A stretch of DNA of 64,000 nt from Pedobacter rhizosphaerae (GTDB taxonomy: Bacteria; Bacteroidota; Bacteroidia; Sphingobacteriales; Sphingobacteriaceae). The translations under genes were made by a program, and so were the position numbers. Shown piece after piece: positions 44,273-53,258 of this stretch. Location: positions 1-64,000 of the forward strand of contig NZ_FOGG01000022.1 in NCBI RefSeq assembly GCF_900111155.1. Direction: 5' to 3'. A model generated the notes under the pieces. It ran no database searches and was not told the DNA's origin. It saw only the letters and a program-made list of their open reading frames with translations. Position 1 is the first letter of the stretch; each line of letters begins with the position of its first letter.

Positions 44273-46747
44273 ATGATCATCCTTAAAACAAATCGATTCC
44301 CCTTATTGCTATTGTTTTTTTTATTGACCTGGTTTAGTACTCTGGCTCAAAAAAGAGATACTTTAAGATCAAAACAACTAGATAGCAATAAAACGTTTGT
44401 GGCCAAAATGCAGGAATTTGCCCGTAATTCTGCTCGGAAAAGTGCCACCGATTTTGAGGATGATAAAGCCGTTGCCATTCAGAACAATGTATTTGAGGAG
44501 GTAAGGATAACAATGCAAAAAGCTAAAGCTTACCTTCGAACCAGTGTTGATACGGTGGGTACCAAGTCTGAATTAAAGGAAATTGAAGCTGACTTAAAAG
44601 TTGCTGGCGATGGCGTATTTACTGAAAAGGGTAGCGCCCAAACTTTCAGAAATTTAACAGCCACCTCAAAAATCCTGCATGAGTTATTAAACAAGGCCAA
44701 GGCGCGTAAGTCCAATTTAGATCATCATCAGCAGCAGCTGAACGGATTTCGTTACCGACTAGATTCTTTAATTAGTGTTCCTGCACTTTTTCGTTTTCCT
44801 ACAGATTCTTCAGCCTTAGTTAAATACTTGCAAAAGATTGCAACCGTTGCCTATGAAATGACACCAATAGATAGTGCATTAAAGCTTGCTAATGGTAATG
44901 TTCAAACGTTATTAAATCAGGTTAATTTAGTTGTATCTAAACTTCAGATTAACATCGAAGAAATTGAAGTCTATCAGAAGGAGATGGCCGTACATACCTT
45001 CAGAAGAGATTTTGGAAATCTTTGGAGTCCAGCCAGTCAATATCGTTCATTTGGAGAAATAGCCCATTTTTCTATAGCTAAAGGGATAATGACACTGCTT
45101 TTTTATGCAGAGAACAATTTAGGGAAATTAATAATTCTCTTCCTTTTGGTGCTGATTTCCTTTATTTACCTGCGCTCATTAAAGCGAATATATGCAGCTA
45201 GAAATTTGCTTAAAAGTGATTTTGAAGGACAGCTTGTGCTTCGTTACCCCATTGCCTCTGCTATCATATTGGTCATCAGTCTCTTTCAGTTCATTTTTCT
45301 CTCGCCTCCATTTATCCTCAGTGTAATATTCTGGTTGATTTGTTGCTTCAGTTTAACCATCATTTTTAAAGGATTTATTACCAAATATTGGCTAAATGTT
45401 TGGTTGTTAATGGTTTTTTTCTTCTTCTTTTCTTCGGTAGACAATTTGGTTTTACAAGCCTCCAGGGTAGAACGTTGGTTCATTTTGGTTGTGGCTGGAA
45501 TTGGTGTGATCATAGGATTGATTATTCTTTTTGAGAAAAGACAGAGCGAACTCAGAGAAAGATGGATCATTTATTCCATTGGATTTATGGTATTTCTGGA
45601 GACAGTATCCATAATGGCTAATATTTTAGGCCGTTATAACCTCTCTAAAACCCTATTTATTGGTGGCTTTCTTAACGTTGTTGTGGCCATACTTTTTCTT
45701 TGGGTAGTGCGCTTTATTAATGAGGGATTACTACTTGCCTTTGATGTGTATACCGTACAAGACCGAAAACTTTTTTACCTCAATTTTGAAAGGGTTGGCA
45801 AGAAGGCCCCTGTCTTGCTTTATGCGCTCCTCGTATTGGGCTGGCTCATTTTGATGGGACATAACTTTCCCGCTTTCGAATACCTTTCTGCACCCTTAAA
45901 AGATTTTTTTAACCAAGATCGTACCTTAGGTAATTATACCTTTAGCATTAATAGCCTGCTACTTTTTGTAGCCATTATGGCGATAGCTGTATTGATTTCT
46001 AAAATCGTTTCTTTTTTCGCTTCTGATGAGCATTTAGTGGTAAACAAAGATGAAAAGCCTAAAACAGGTTTGGGAAGTTGGATTCTGCTTGTTCGGATCT
46101 TTATTTTAAGTATGGGTTTGTTTTTAGCCATTGCTGCGGCAGGAATACCCATGGATCGGATTACGATCGTGTTGGGTGCCTTGGGTGTAGGCATCGGATT
46201 TGGACTACAAACCCTGGTGAATAACCTGGTGAGTGGCTTAATCATTGCATTTGAAAAACCGGTTAATGTAGGTGATATTGTTGATGTTGATGGTCAGGGA
46301 GGAACAATGAAGTCGATCGGGTTCAGAAGTAGTGTGATATCTACCTGGGATGGTGCAGATTTGGTGATGCCCAATGGGGATCTTTTGAATTCGCATCTGG
46401 TTAACTGGACACTTGCTGGTAACCGCAAAAGAATATCTATTGTAATGGGACTTTCCTACCAGGCCGATTTACAGCAGTGCAGACAAATTCTTTCTGATGT
46501 TTTAACTGCAGAACCCAGGGTAGTCAAGAACCCAGGTCCGGTTGTTCAATACGAGCAGTTTGGTGCGAGTACCATTGATGTTAAAATTAACTTCTGGACT
46601 AAACATATCAGAGATGCTTATGCGACTAGAAGTGATCTGATTATTGCCATTTCAGCTGCTTTTAAAGCAAATGACATCGCTATTCCTTTTCCACAACAGG
46701 ATGTGCATCTTCATTATCCCGAGAAGAATGATGATGAAAAGGAATAA
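44273..46747 (+). CDS. Large MscS-type mechanosensitive channel
   Basis: 824 residues: signal peptide (LLLLFFLLTWFSTLA-Q), a ~240-residue periplasmic helical domain, about eleven membrane helices, and the MscS core (ITIVLGALGVGIGFGLQTLVNNLVSGLIIAFEKPVNVGDIVDVDG) with its cytoplasmic vestibule (STWDGADLVMPNGDLLNSHLVNWT). It resembles the MscK/YnaI-like larger channels that release solutes under osmotic stress. The gene is single; two terminator-like stems follow, one near 46850 with T6 and a stronger one at 46921-46967. Confidence 0.93.
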   Translation: MIILKTNRFPLLLLFFLLTWFSTLAQKRDTLRSKQLDSNKTFVAKMQEFARNSARKSATDFEDDKAVAIQNNVFEEVRITMQKAKAYLRTSVDTVGTKSELKEIEADLKVAGDGVFTEKGSAQTFRNLTATSKILHELLNKAKARKSNLDHHQQQLNGFRYRLDSLISVPALFRFPTDSSALVKYLQKIATVAYEMTPIDSALKLANGNVQTLLNQVNLVVSKLQINIEEIEVYQKEMAVHTFRRDFGNLWSPASQYRSFGEIAHFSIAKGIMTLLFYAENNLGKLIILFLLVLISFIYLRSLKRIYAARNLLKSDFEGQLVLRYPIASAIILVISLFQFIFLSPPFILSVIFWLICCFSLTIIFKGFITKYWLNVWLLMVFFFFFSSVDNLVLQASRVERWFILVVAGIGVIIGLIILFEKRQSELRERWIIYSIGFMVFLETVSIMANILGRYNLSKTLFIGGFLNVVVAILFLWVVRFINEGLLLAFDVYTVQDRKLFYLNFERVGKKAPVLLYALLVLGWLILMGHNFPAFEYLSAPLKDFFNQDRTLGNYTFSINSLLLFVAIMAIAVLISKIVSFFASDEHLVVNKDEKPKTGLGSWILLVRIFILSMGLFLAIAAAGIPMDRITIVLGALGVGIGFGLQTLVNNLVSGLIIAFEKPVNVGDIVDVDGQGGTMKSIGFRSSVISTWDGADLVMPNGDLLNSHLVNWTLAGNRKRISIVMGLSYQADLQQCRQILSDVLTAEPRVVKNPGPVVQYEQFGASTIDVKINFWTKHIRDAYATRSDLIIAISAAFKANDIAIPFPQQDVHLHYPEKNDDEKE

Positions 46748-46920
46748 AGAGGATGTAGCATTAATTCTGTTTGTTAATTATGAATATAGCAAGCGTTAAT
46801 GAAAGCTTTGCTTAAGCTTATCGGATACCTGTTCCGATTTTAGATTTGGAAGCCATCATGGCATCTTTTTTGTAAAAATCTGTTAATGAGTTGTTTATGT
46901 TCGGTTAGAAAGTCGAAGGC

Positions 46921-46967
46921 AATCAGTCCTGAGTACTGGGCATGTTCAATACTCAGGATTGATTTTT
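46921..46967. terminator. Bidirectional terminator between mscS-type and GH89 genes
   Basis: Arms 46921-46935 and 46950-46964 pair over 15 bp with one G-U (core TCCTGAGTA/TACTCAGGA). A T-run overlaps the 3' end on the + strand. Confidence 0.8.
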
Positions 46968-46968
46968 A

Positions 46969-49179
46969 CTACAAATGAGCACTTTGCATCAGCTTTCTGT
47001 ATTTTTGATACATGAGCTTTGCTGTTGCAATAGGATCACCTTTGGTTAGTGTTGGATAATCCTTCCGTTGATTAACCCACTTCCATTCCCATTCGCTAAT
47101 CTCTTTATCAAAGGCTTTCACATCAAGCGCTTTTTTCTGTTGTAAGCTGGTTTCCAGCTTTTGGAAAAACTGTTGCCACCTTGGTTTGTAGAAGTCGTTC
47201 ATCAACCCACTCCACTGCCTGCAAGCATATTCGTGTAGTGGGTTTTTGGCATCCCCCCACAAGGTAATTAAGTCTTTTGCGTTCATTTCGTAAAGGGCTT
47301 TTTCACTTTCATTTGTTCCCCAACGGCGTGCATCTGCAACCCAGGGGCCTAAAAGAAAATCCCTTCGGGTGGCTAAAACCTGATCCATATCAGTAATTAA
47401 TTGTATAAATTGTACACTGTATTTCTTCAGCGCAGCTTGATCTTTATTTTTATATGCGCGTACAATTTCTTGTTGAAGGGGTAGTGCATAGTTGGCCATT
47501 ACTTGCCTCGTTAAATCAACGATGTCATATTGGAAGCCGTCACTTTTTTTGCAGGTAGCCGATGCCTTTATCAGCTCGTCCCAGGCAGGGAGCAAATCCT
47601 GAGGTAAGTAGTTTAAACGTGTATTCGTCCATCGGGTAAGGCTATCTAAGGTTGGTCTGGCCTGAATAATAGATTCGGCCCCATCTCTAATGTATTTGTC
47701 TTGCGGTACGGTAAATACGGTTTGATGTAAAATATCCCAAGCCTTCAAAGCATGAGCATCTTTATTTCCATAGCGGTTGCGGATAAATGATGGAAGCCAG
47801 GTTTTGAGGTCAATAGCCTGATTTTGCCAGGTATGTGCCGTCATTAATTCATAAAGTACAGGGTTTTGCTCTATGCCTTCCATTGTAAGACCAATGCCTA
47901 CCAGGTTTCCGCTTTTAGGATCATTTAATGCAGCTGCAGGAGCTGAGGCTACCACATCCATTCTGCCAAACAGGTTGGTGTTACCGCCAAAGTTATGCAG
48001 CATATTCCAAATCCAGGGCTTACCATAAAAGGCATCCGTACGCTTCCAAACAGGTTCAATTTCCGTAGCCAGATCAAGGATAATCATCTTATCGTTAGGA
48101 ACGGCTTTGAGTAAGGCCTCTGTTTGTGGTTCTTTCCAAAACTTACGATCACTGTAAAAAAGCCAGCCTTGCATTACCCAAACTGCGGCGGGATCGGCTT
48201 GCGACATCCCATCGTATACTCTTTTGCTCAGTTTTCCTAAGAATGCCGGATCATCAGATGGCGGCTCATTTTCATTAAAGGTATCAGCAGAATACAGGTG
48301 ATCTGTGCCCAATAAGGCCGTTTGTTTTTGTAAAAAACGCTTACCAATTTCGGCAAACATAGGGTCTTCAGAATCCAGAATGTAGGTATCGGCAAAGCCA
48401 TTTGTCCAATTGGTGGCTTTTAATTTAGCCTGAGGAAATTTCTTCTGAAAAGCTGCAGGAACATGGCCTGTAAATGCAGGAAGCACAGGTTTCATGCCTA
48501 AGGCGCGTTGACGGGCTAAGATTTTCTTTTGCAGTTCGAAATGGCTTTTCATCCAGCTAACAGGAAGCGGGCCACCCCAACCGTCTATGTTACCCATCCA
48601 AAACCAGGAGAAATATGCCGGACCGGTGAAAAAGCCTTTCAAATCCTCATCACTAAATCCCATCTCTTTGTATAATAAATACCAGGTATATTCCTCACCT
48701 CTAATGGCCAGGGGCATATTAATCCCGTGCAAAGCCATCCAGTCAATTTCCTTTTCCCAGCGTTCCCAATTCCACCAGCTCATGCTGTAGTTGAAAGTAC
48801 AATAGTTTAGGTAATAGCGATAGGTGTAAGGGGTAACCTTTCTGATTTTTTCAGCGATTAAAGGGAGTTTTGCCGGTACGTTTAAATTAGTGCCATTCCA
48901 GGTAATCTGGCTATGACAATATTCATTTAGGTAATAATATAAGGCAGAGGAAATGGCTACGCCACTGCTTCCCCGCAAAATGATTTGGTTGTTTTTACTT
49001 TCCAACTCAAAAACATCTTTTCCATTTTCCTGGGGGATGCTTTCGGTAATAAATGCTGATTGTTTTTGGGGCAATACCCTCGAAATTAAGGCTTTGGATG
49101 CCTGAAGGTCTGCTTGCGCGCTTACTTCATTGGTAATTCCCAAAAGTGTTATTGCAGCTATAAATATTTTTAATCTCAT
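46969..49179 (-). CDS. GH89 alpha-N-acetylglucosaminidase (NAGLU-like)
   Basis: 736 residues with signal peptide (FIAAITLLGITNEVSA-Q). A complete GH89 enzyme: N-terminal small domain (to ~110), TIM barrel with SWWNWERWEKEIDWMALHGINMPLA, FNENEPP (Glu303, likely catalytic by spacing to human E316) and TMEGIEQNP (Glu434, matching human E446), then the helical C-terminal domain. It cleaves terminal alpha-linked GlcNAc. It is last in a leftward set with an HGSNAT-like acetyltransferase 10 bp upstream, the same pair that works in lysosomal heparan sulfate breakdown. Likely periplasmic. Confidence 0.93.
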   Translation of the reverse strand: MRLKIFIAAITLLGITNEVSAQADLQASKALISRVLPQKQSAFITESIPQENGKDVFELESKNNQIILRGSSGVAISSALYYYLNEYCHSQITWNGTNLNVPAKLPLIAEKIRKVTPYTYRYYLNYCTFNYSMSWWNWERWEKEIDWMALHGINMPLAIRGEEYTWYLLYKEMGFSDEDLKGFFTGPAYFSWFWMGNIDGWGGPLPVSWMKSHFELQKKILARQRALGMKPVLPAFTGHVPAAFQKKFPQAKLKATNWTNGFADTYILDSEDPMFAEIGKRFLQKQTALLGTDHLYSADTFNENEPPSDDPAFLGKLSKRVYDGMSQADPAAVWVMQGWLFYSDRKFWKEPQTEALLKAVPNDKMIILDLATEIEPVWKRTDAFYGKPWIWNMLHNFGGNTNLFGRMDVVASAPAAALNDPKSGNLVGIGLTMEGIEQNPVLYELMTAHTWQNQAIDLKTWLPSFIRNRYGNKDAHALKAWDILHQTVFTVPQDKYIRDGAESIIQARPTLDSLTRWTNTRLNYLPQDLLPAWDELIKASATCKKSDGFQYDIVDLTRQVMANYALPLQQEIVRAYKNKDQAALKKYSVQFIQLITDMDQVLATRRDFLLGPWVADARRWGTNESEKALYEMNAKDLITLWGDAKNPLHEYACRQWSGLMNDFYKPRWQQFFQKLETSLQQKKALDVKAFDKEISEWEWKWVNQRKDYPTLTKGDPIATAKLMYQKYRKLMQSAHL

Positions 49180-49189
49180 TTGATATAAA

Positions 49190-50422
49190 TTAAACCTTTA
49201 AAAACCATTTTTTGTCGTAAAGAAATTTGAGCAAGGCCAATTGGATCAGCAATACACCAAGCCAGAGTATAGCGGGTTGCCACGGTGTATTGGCCAGCTT
49301 GATCATGCCACCAAATAAAAACTGCGAACTGGCTTCGAAGTTAATCAATCCATGCGCAGCCATGTAAATTAAGATAGAGTTGGTACCCATCCACACAAAA
49401 GGCATGCTCCATTTGCGGTATCCAGCCACATCAATAATGGCATAAAACAGGGCAAATAACAGCAGGCTCCAGCCACCTGCAAAAAGTACAAATGAACTGC
49501 TCCATATATTTTTATTAATTGGGAACCAAATGCTCCACACTAAGCCCATGCCAAGAAGCACAACTGCAGCAATAGCCATTAAAAGACTTTTCTTAGCCAG
49601 ACTGAATTTGTGCTCAGAAAGTTTTAAAAACTGGCCTGTAAATATCCCGAGAAGGGCAGAGGCTACTGCAGGTAGCGTAGAAAGCAAACCTTCAGGGTCG
49701 TAAAATATACGATGTAGTTTACCGGGCAAAAAGTGCTGATCTATAAATGCCGAAAGGTTGCCATCTGGGCTGATTACCCCAGCACCAAAACCAGGCACGG
49801 GAACCCACATCATTAACGCAAAATACCCAAACAGAATTCCTGCAAACCACATCACCTGCTTTTTGAAGTTGAAGTGTAGAAAAATCAGTGCCGCAAAAAA
49901 GGCAGATAAGGCAATTCTGCCCAAAACGCTTGCGAAACGGGTTTGTTCATAGCCTTTAAATTGAAGCAGGCCATTAACCACCATACCTAAAACAAGTAGA
50001 ATTAAAGTTCTTTTGATAAGAGAACGATAGATTGTTTTTCTGGCCTCTTTCTTCAAAACCGGATTGGTTTCAGTAAAATACTTGCTATAGGAAAAGGGCA
50101 TTGATATGCCGGAGATGAAAATGAACAAGGGAAAGATCATGTCGTAAAAGGTAAAGCCGTTCCACACGGTATGGTGAAGCTGGTTACTAACCAGTACGGC
50201 AGTACGTTCTAAAAAAGATAATTCGCCATTGGGCTGAATCATCCAGTTCTCCGCATTTCGGAGCAGCTGATGTTTTTCCTTAACACCATTTGCAAGGCCG
50301 TGGAAAATACCCTCACCGCTGATAATCCAGAACATATCAAAACCCCTAAGCGCATCTAATGATAATAATCTTTTAGACTTAGCGGGTTTTAAACTATTTT
50401 CAGATGTTGGAGATAGGATCAT
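49190..50422 (-). CDS. HGSNAT-like (DUF5009) membrane acetyltransferase
   Basis: 410 residues with about ten membrane helices. The opening KRLLSLDALRGFDMFWIISGEGIFHGLA and DMIFPLFIFISGISMPFSYSK are typical for the bacterial relatives of human heparan-alpha-glucosaminide N-acetyltransferase, which passes acetyl groups from cytosolic acetyl-CoA to glucosamine on the other side of a membrane. A late FVWMGTNSILIYMAAHGLI fits the same family. It stands between a phosphatase and GH89, which needs an N-acetylated sugar, so both may process alpha-glucosamine ends one after the other. Enzyme activity is inferred from context. Confidence 0.82.
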   Translation of the reverse strand: MILSPTSENSLKPAKSKRLLSLDALRGFDMFWIISGEGIFHGLANGVKEKHQLLRNAENWMIQPNGELSFLERTAVLVSNQLHHTVWNGFTFYDMIFPLFIFISGISMPFSYSKYFTETNPVLKKEARKTIYRSLIKRTLILLVLGMVVNGLLQFKGYEQTRFASVLGRIALSAFFAALIFLHFNFKKQVMWFAGILFGYFALMMWVPVPGFGAGVISPDGNLSAFIDQHFLPGKLHRIFYDPEGLLSTLPAVASALLGIFTGQFLKLSEHKFSLAKKSLLMAIAAVVLLGMGLVWSIWFPINKNIWSSSFVLFAGGWSLLLFALFYAIIDVAGYRKWSMPFVWMGTNSILIYMAAHGLINFEASSQFLFGGMIKLANTPWQPAILWLGVLLIQLALLKFLYDKKWFLKV

Positions 50423-50442
50423 TTTGGGCTTTGAATCTATTT

Positions 50443-51423
50443 TTACTTTTTGATATTGGTGGTATAAATGATTTCACCTTCATCGTTTATGGTTTGTACC
50501 TTAATCAAATCTTTATTAATGGAGAAAAGCATAAAACCATAAGTAGAGGCTGCCATTTGTTGGTTTTCGATCAGTTTTACCGGTGTTTTTTCTGATGCTG
50601 CACCAGAAATAAAATGATGGGTTTTGCCTTCTGGCTTAATGTGTTGTAAACTATGTTCGTGGCCTGTTAAGTAAACATCTACACCATAACGGTCCAGTAC
50701 CGATTTAAGTGAGCTGCGAACAGCCTTGGTATCATAACCATCAGTTCGGCTACCGCCTGTATACATGGGATGGTGACCAACTACTATTTTCCACTTAATG
50801 CTGGGGTCGCTATCACTCAGTGTTTTCGCTAACCAACGTTTTTGTGCGGTAGTGTCTTGTCCTTTAACATTTGGACCATATTCCGAATTTTTATAAAATT
50901 CGGGTATGAGGGGGTTTGTGTCTATAAAAGCAATTAAGACTTGATTATTTAGATCCCCGTTAATGGGGAATTTTTTTGCAAAGTAACGGGCAGGCATTTT
51001 CCATCTTCTGCTGATTTTGGAATATTCTACCTGTGCATCCGGATTGGATTTATAGTCGTGGTTGCCCAATACAACGTACCAGTCCCACTGAAGAGAGAAA
51101 TCGGTATAAATGTCTTCAAACGAATATTTGAATGATGGATCCTGAGCGCTGATAACACCGCTCGGATAAAAATTGTCGCCGGTAGAAATGATAAATTGTG
51201 CTTTAACGTCTGTTGCCGTTAAGCCCATTTGTTTGGCAACCTGCTTTTGATGATCGGCTCCGTTTCGGCCCCAATCGCCCATGGCAATAAAATTTAGCGA
51301 ACCGGGTGTTTTGGTTATTGTTTTCGTAATGGCTGGGTTGCTTGCTGGTTCTTTGAGCAATAATTGTGCTTTTACAGAACCGAATGCCATTAAAAAGAGG
51401 AGAAAAGGTAAATGTTTAATCAT
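50443..51423 (-). CDS. Exported calcineurin-like phosphoesterase (purple acid phosphatase type)
   Basis: 326 residues with signal peptide (FLLFLMAFGSVKA-Q). Metal-binding motifs of the fold are complete: GDWG (AMGDWGRNG), STGDNFYPSG, VLGNHDYK, VVGHHPMYTG and TGHEHSLQH. The order and spacing fit the ACP5-like purple acid phosphatases. It should hydrolyse a phosphomonoester or diester in the periplasm. It is 20 bp before the acetyltransferase gene, and 222 bp with a REP-like element separate it from susD, so it may belong to the same operon or start its own. Confidence 0.9.
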   Translation of the reverse strand: MIKHLPFLLFLMAFGSVKAQLLLKEPASNPAITKTITKTPGSLNFIAMGDWGRNGADHQKQVAKQMGLTATDVKAQFIISTGDNFYPSGVISAQDPSFKYSFEDIYTDFSLQWDWYVVLGNHDYKSNPDAQVEYSKISRRWKMPARYFAKKFPINGDLNNQVLIAFIDTNPLIPEFYKNSEYGPNVKGQDTTAQKRWLAKTLSDSDPSIKWKIVVGHHPMYTGGSRTDGYDTKAVRSSLKSVLDRYGVDVYLTGHEHSLQHIKPEGKTHHFISGAASEKTPVKLIENQQMAASTYGFMLFSINKDLIKVQTINDEGEIIYTTNIKK

Positions 51424-51484
51424 GGGATGCTTTGAAAAAGTGTTAATCAGTTTAAAGAAATTGACCGATTAAAGATAGAGATTT

Positions 51485-51625
51485 GGAAAGGTATGAGGCT
51501 GTATTTATAAAATTGATTGGTCATCCTGAGCTTGCCGAAGGATTAATGAAACATTAATGCGTTTCGACAAGCTCAACCTGACAACTTAAATTGATAACTG
51601 AATATTGCTACAGCCTCATCTTTCC
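51485..51625. repeat. REP/MITE-like palindrome (subfamily B, copy 2)
   Basis: Outer arms 51485-51503 and 51609-51625 match over ~17 bp (GGAAAG..ATGAGGCTGTA and complement). The inner arms GTCATCCTGAGCTTG / CAAGCTCAACCTGAC flank ATTAATG-AAA-CATTAAT. The whole can fold into a long cruciform. Confidence 0.75.
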
Positions 51626-51645
51626 GATATAAAGGATATTAACGC

Positions 51646-53247
51646 TTACTGAGGGTAACCCGGATTTTGTTTCAACTTAGGGTTAAGCACCATTGCAGTT
51701 GCTGGAATAGGGAATAACCTGTGGAAAGTTTGGGCATCTGTTTTAAAGCCCCAGCTGTTTTCAAATTTACCAAAACGAATCATGTCGTTGCGGTGCCAGC
51801 ATTCCCAGGCCATCTCTCTGCAACGTTCTTTGTATAAATCTTCCAGCGTTACAGTAGTCCAGGCAGGAGAGGTAGTACGTACCGCACGTACCTGATTAAC
51901 CAATGATAAAGCTGTTTGGCCATTAGTAGCATTTCCGCCACGTAGGATGGCTTCGGCTTTCATTAACAAGATATCTGCATACCTGAAGATAGGGACATCA
52001 TTATTTTGATTTCTGTTAGATGAGGTACTATCACAATAAAATTTATTGTTGCGATATCCCATATTCCAGGCAATCTCATCATTACCGGCATCAAATGGTC
52101 TTGAAGCGTCTCTTAAAGTCACATTTGGTGTAATATCTACCTGGTAAGTAATTGGCGCAGAGCCGTCAGCACCGGTATAAAACTGATCATAGCCTTTTTT
52201 GGTGGTGCTTACATTTACAGGAGTTCCACTGTAGTTAAATTGTGGTCCTTTAATCCATTGATTATTCCGTTTATCATTAGGATCGTTAAAGTTTGCATAA
52301 TACTCAGGCAAGGTACTCATTGGAGCACTTGGCGTGTGTTTTAAACTGAACTTAGCCTGTAAAGAACGAGGAAGTGAATATCTGGCATAAAACATATAAC
52401 CATTACTAAATCCCGGATCGAAAGGAAGAGCAAAAATAAACTCTTTAATTTGAGGTCCGTTGTCGATAAAGAACATCTTACGATAATCAGATTCCAGACT
52501 GTAAGGAGATCCTGTTGCCGTAATAATGGCATCGCACATGGCTACAGCGTCATTATAACGTGCGGTACCAGTATAAACCTGTGCATTTAAATACATCTTT
52601 GCTAAAATAGCATAAGCTGTATAACGGTTTGGCCGCCCGTAAGTTGCAGCGCCAACAACAGTACTCAATTGTGGCAAAACCTCTTTTAATTCTGTCTCAA
52701 TAAAATTGAATACTTCCAATCTTGACTTAGTATCTGGCGGTGTAGTTTCACCAAAGGTGGTTACAATAGGAACATTACCCCAAAGGTCCATCATCATAAA
52801 GAATGCCAAGGCACGTGTGGCTCTAAGTTCTGCTAATGCCGTTGTTTTTGCTGGCGATTCTGGAGCATCTTTAAGTAAAAATAAACTTTGGTTAGCCTTA
52901 CTAATGGTGCCAGAGAGCCATGACCAGCCACTGTTTACGTGCCCGTTATCTTTATCCCAGGTATGTTTATGGTGTTGTTCAAAACGTCCGCCATCATACC
53001 AGTTTCCGCCTCTTGCAGGCATAATGGATTCATCCGTACTCAGCGATTGCATGAAGAAATAATCTGTTCCCCATCCCTGGCGTAATTGTACATATACCTG
53101 GCCAGTAAGCTGGATATAATGTTGATCTGTTTGGGGGAAAGTTTCAGGAGTTAATTGTGTCTCCACTTTTAAATCCAGTTTGTGGCAGGATGTTAACACA
53201 GTAAGTGATAAGATCAAGCCTGTAGTTATATTGATAAGATTTTTCAT
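51646..53247 (-). CDS. SusD/RagB-family glycan-binding lipoprotein
   Basis: 533 residues with lipobox (LTVLTSC, Cys21). The SusD fold is evident from the N-terminal WSWLSGTISKANQSLFLLKD and ALAELRATRALAFFMMMDLWGNVPIV (TPR-like region) and the C-terminal IFRYADILLMKAEAILRGG and LYKERCREMAWECWHRNDMIRFGKF. It sits on the cell surface as the lid of the SusC barrel encoded 11 bp upstream. The ligand is not known from sequence; context suggests a glyco-inositol or related glycan. Confidence 0.94.
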   Translation of the reverse strand: MKNLINITTGLILSLTVLTSCHKLDLKVETQLTPETFPQTDQHYIQLTGQVYVQLRQGWGTDYFFMQSLSTDESIMPARGGNWYDGGRFEQHHKHTWDKDNGHVNSGWSWLSGTISKANQSLFLLKDAPESPAKTTALAELRATRALAFFMMMDLWGNVPIVTTFGETTPPDTKSRLEVFNFIETELKEVLPQLSTVVGAATYGRPNRYTAYAILAKMYLNAQVYTGTARYNDAVAMCDAIITATGSPYSLESDYRKMFFIDNGPQIKEFIFALPFDPGFSNGYMFYARYSLPRSLQAKFSLKHTPSAPMSTLPEYYANFNDPNDKRNNQWIKGPQFNYSGTPVNVSTTKKGYDQFYTGADGSAPITYQVDITPNVTLRDASRPFDAGNDEIAWNMGYRNNKFYCDSTSSNRNQNNDVPIFRYADILLMKAEAILRGGNATNGQTALSLVNQVRAVRTTSPAWTTVTLEDLYKERCREMAWECWHRNDMIRFGKFENSWGFKTDAQTFHRLFPIPATAMVLNPKLKQNPGYPQ

Positions 53248-53258
53248 CTCCTTATATT

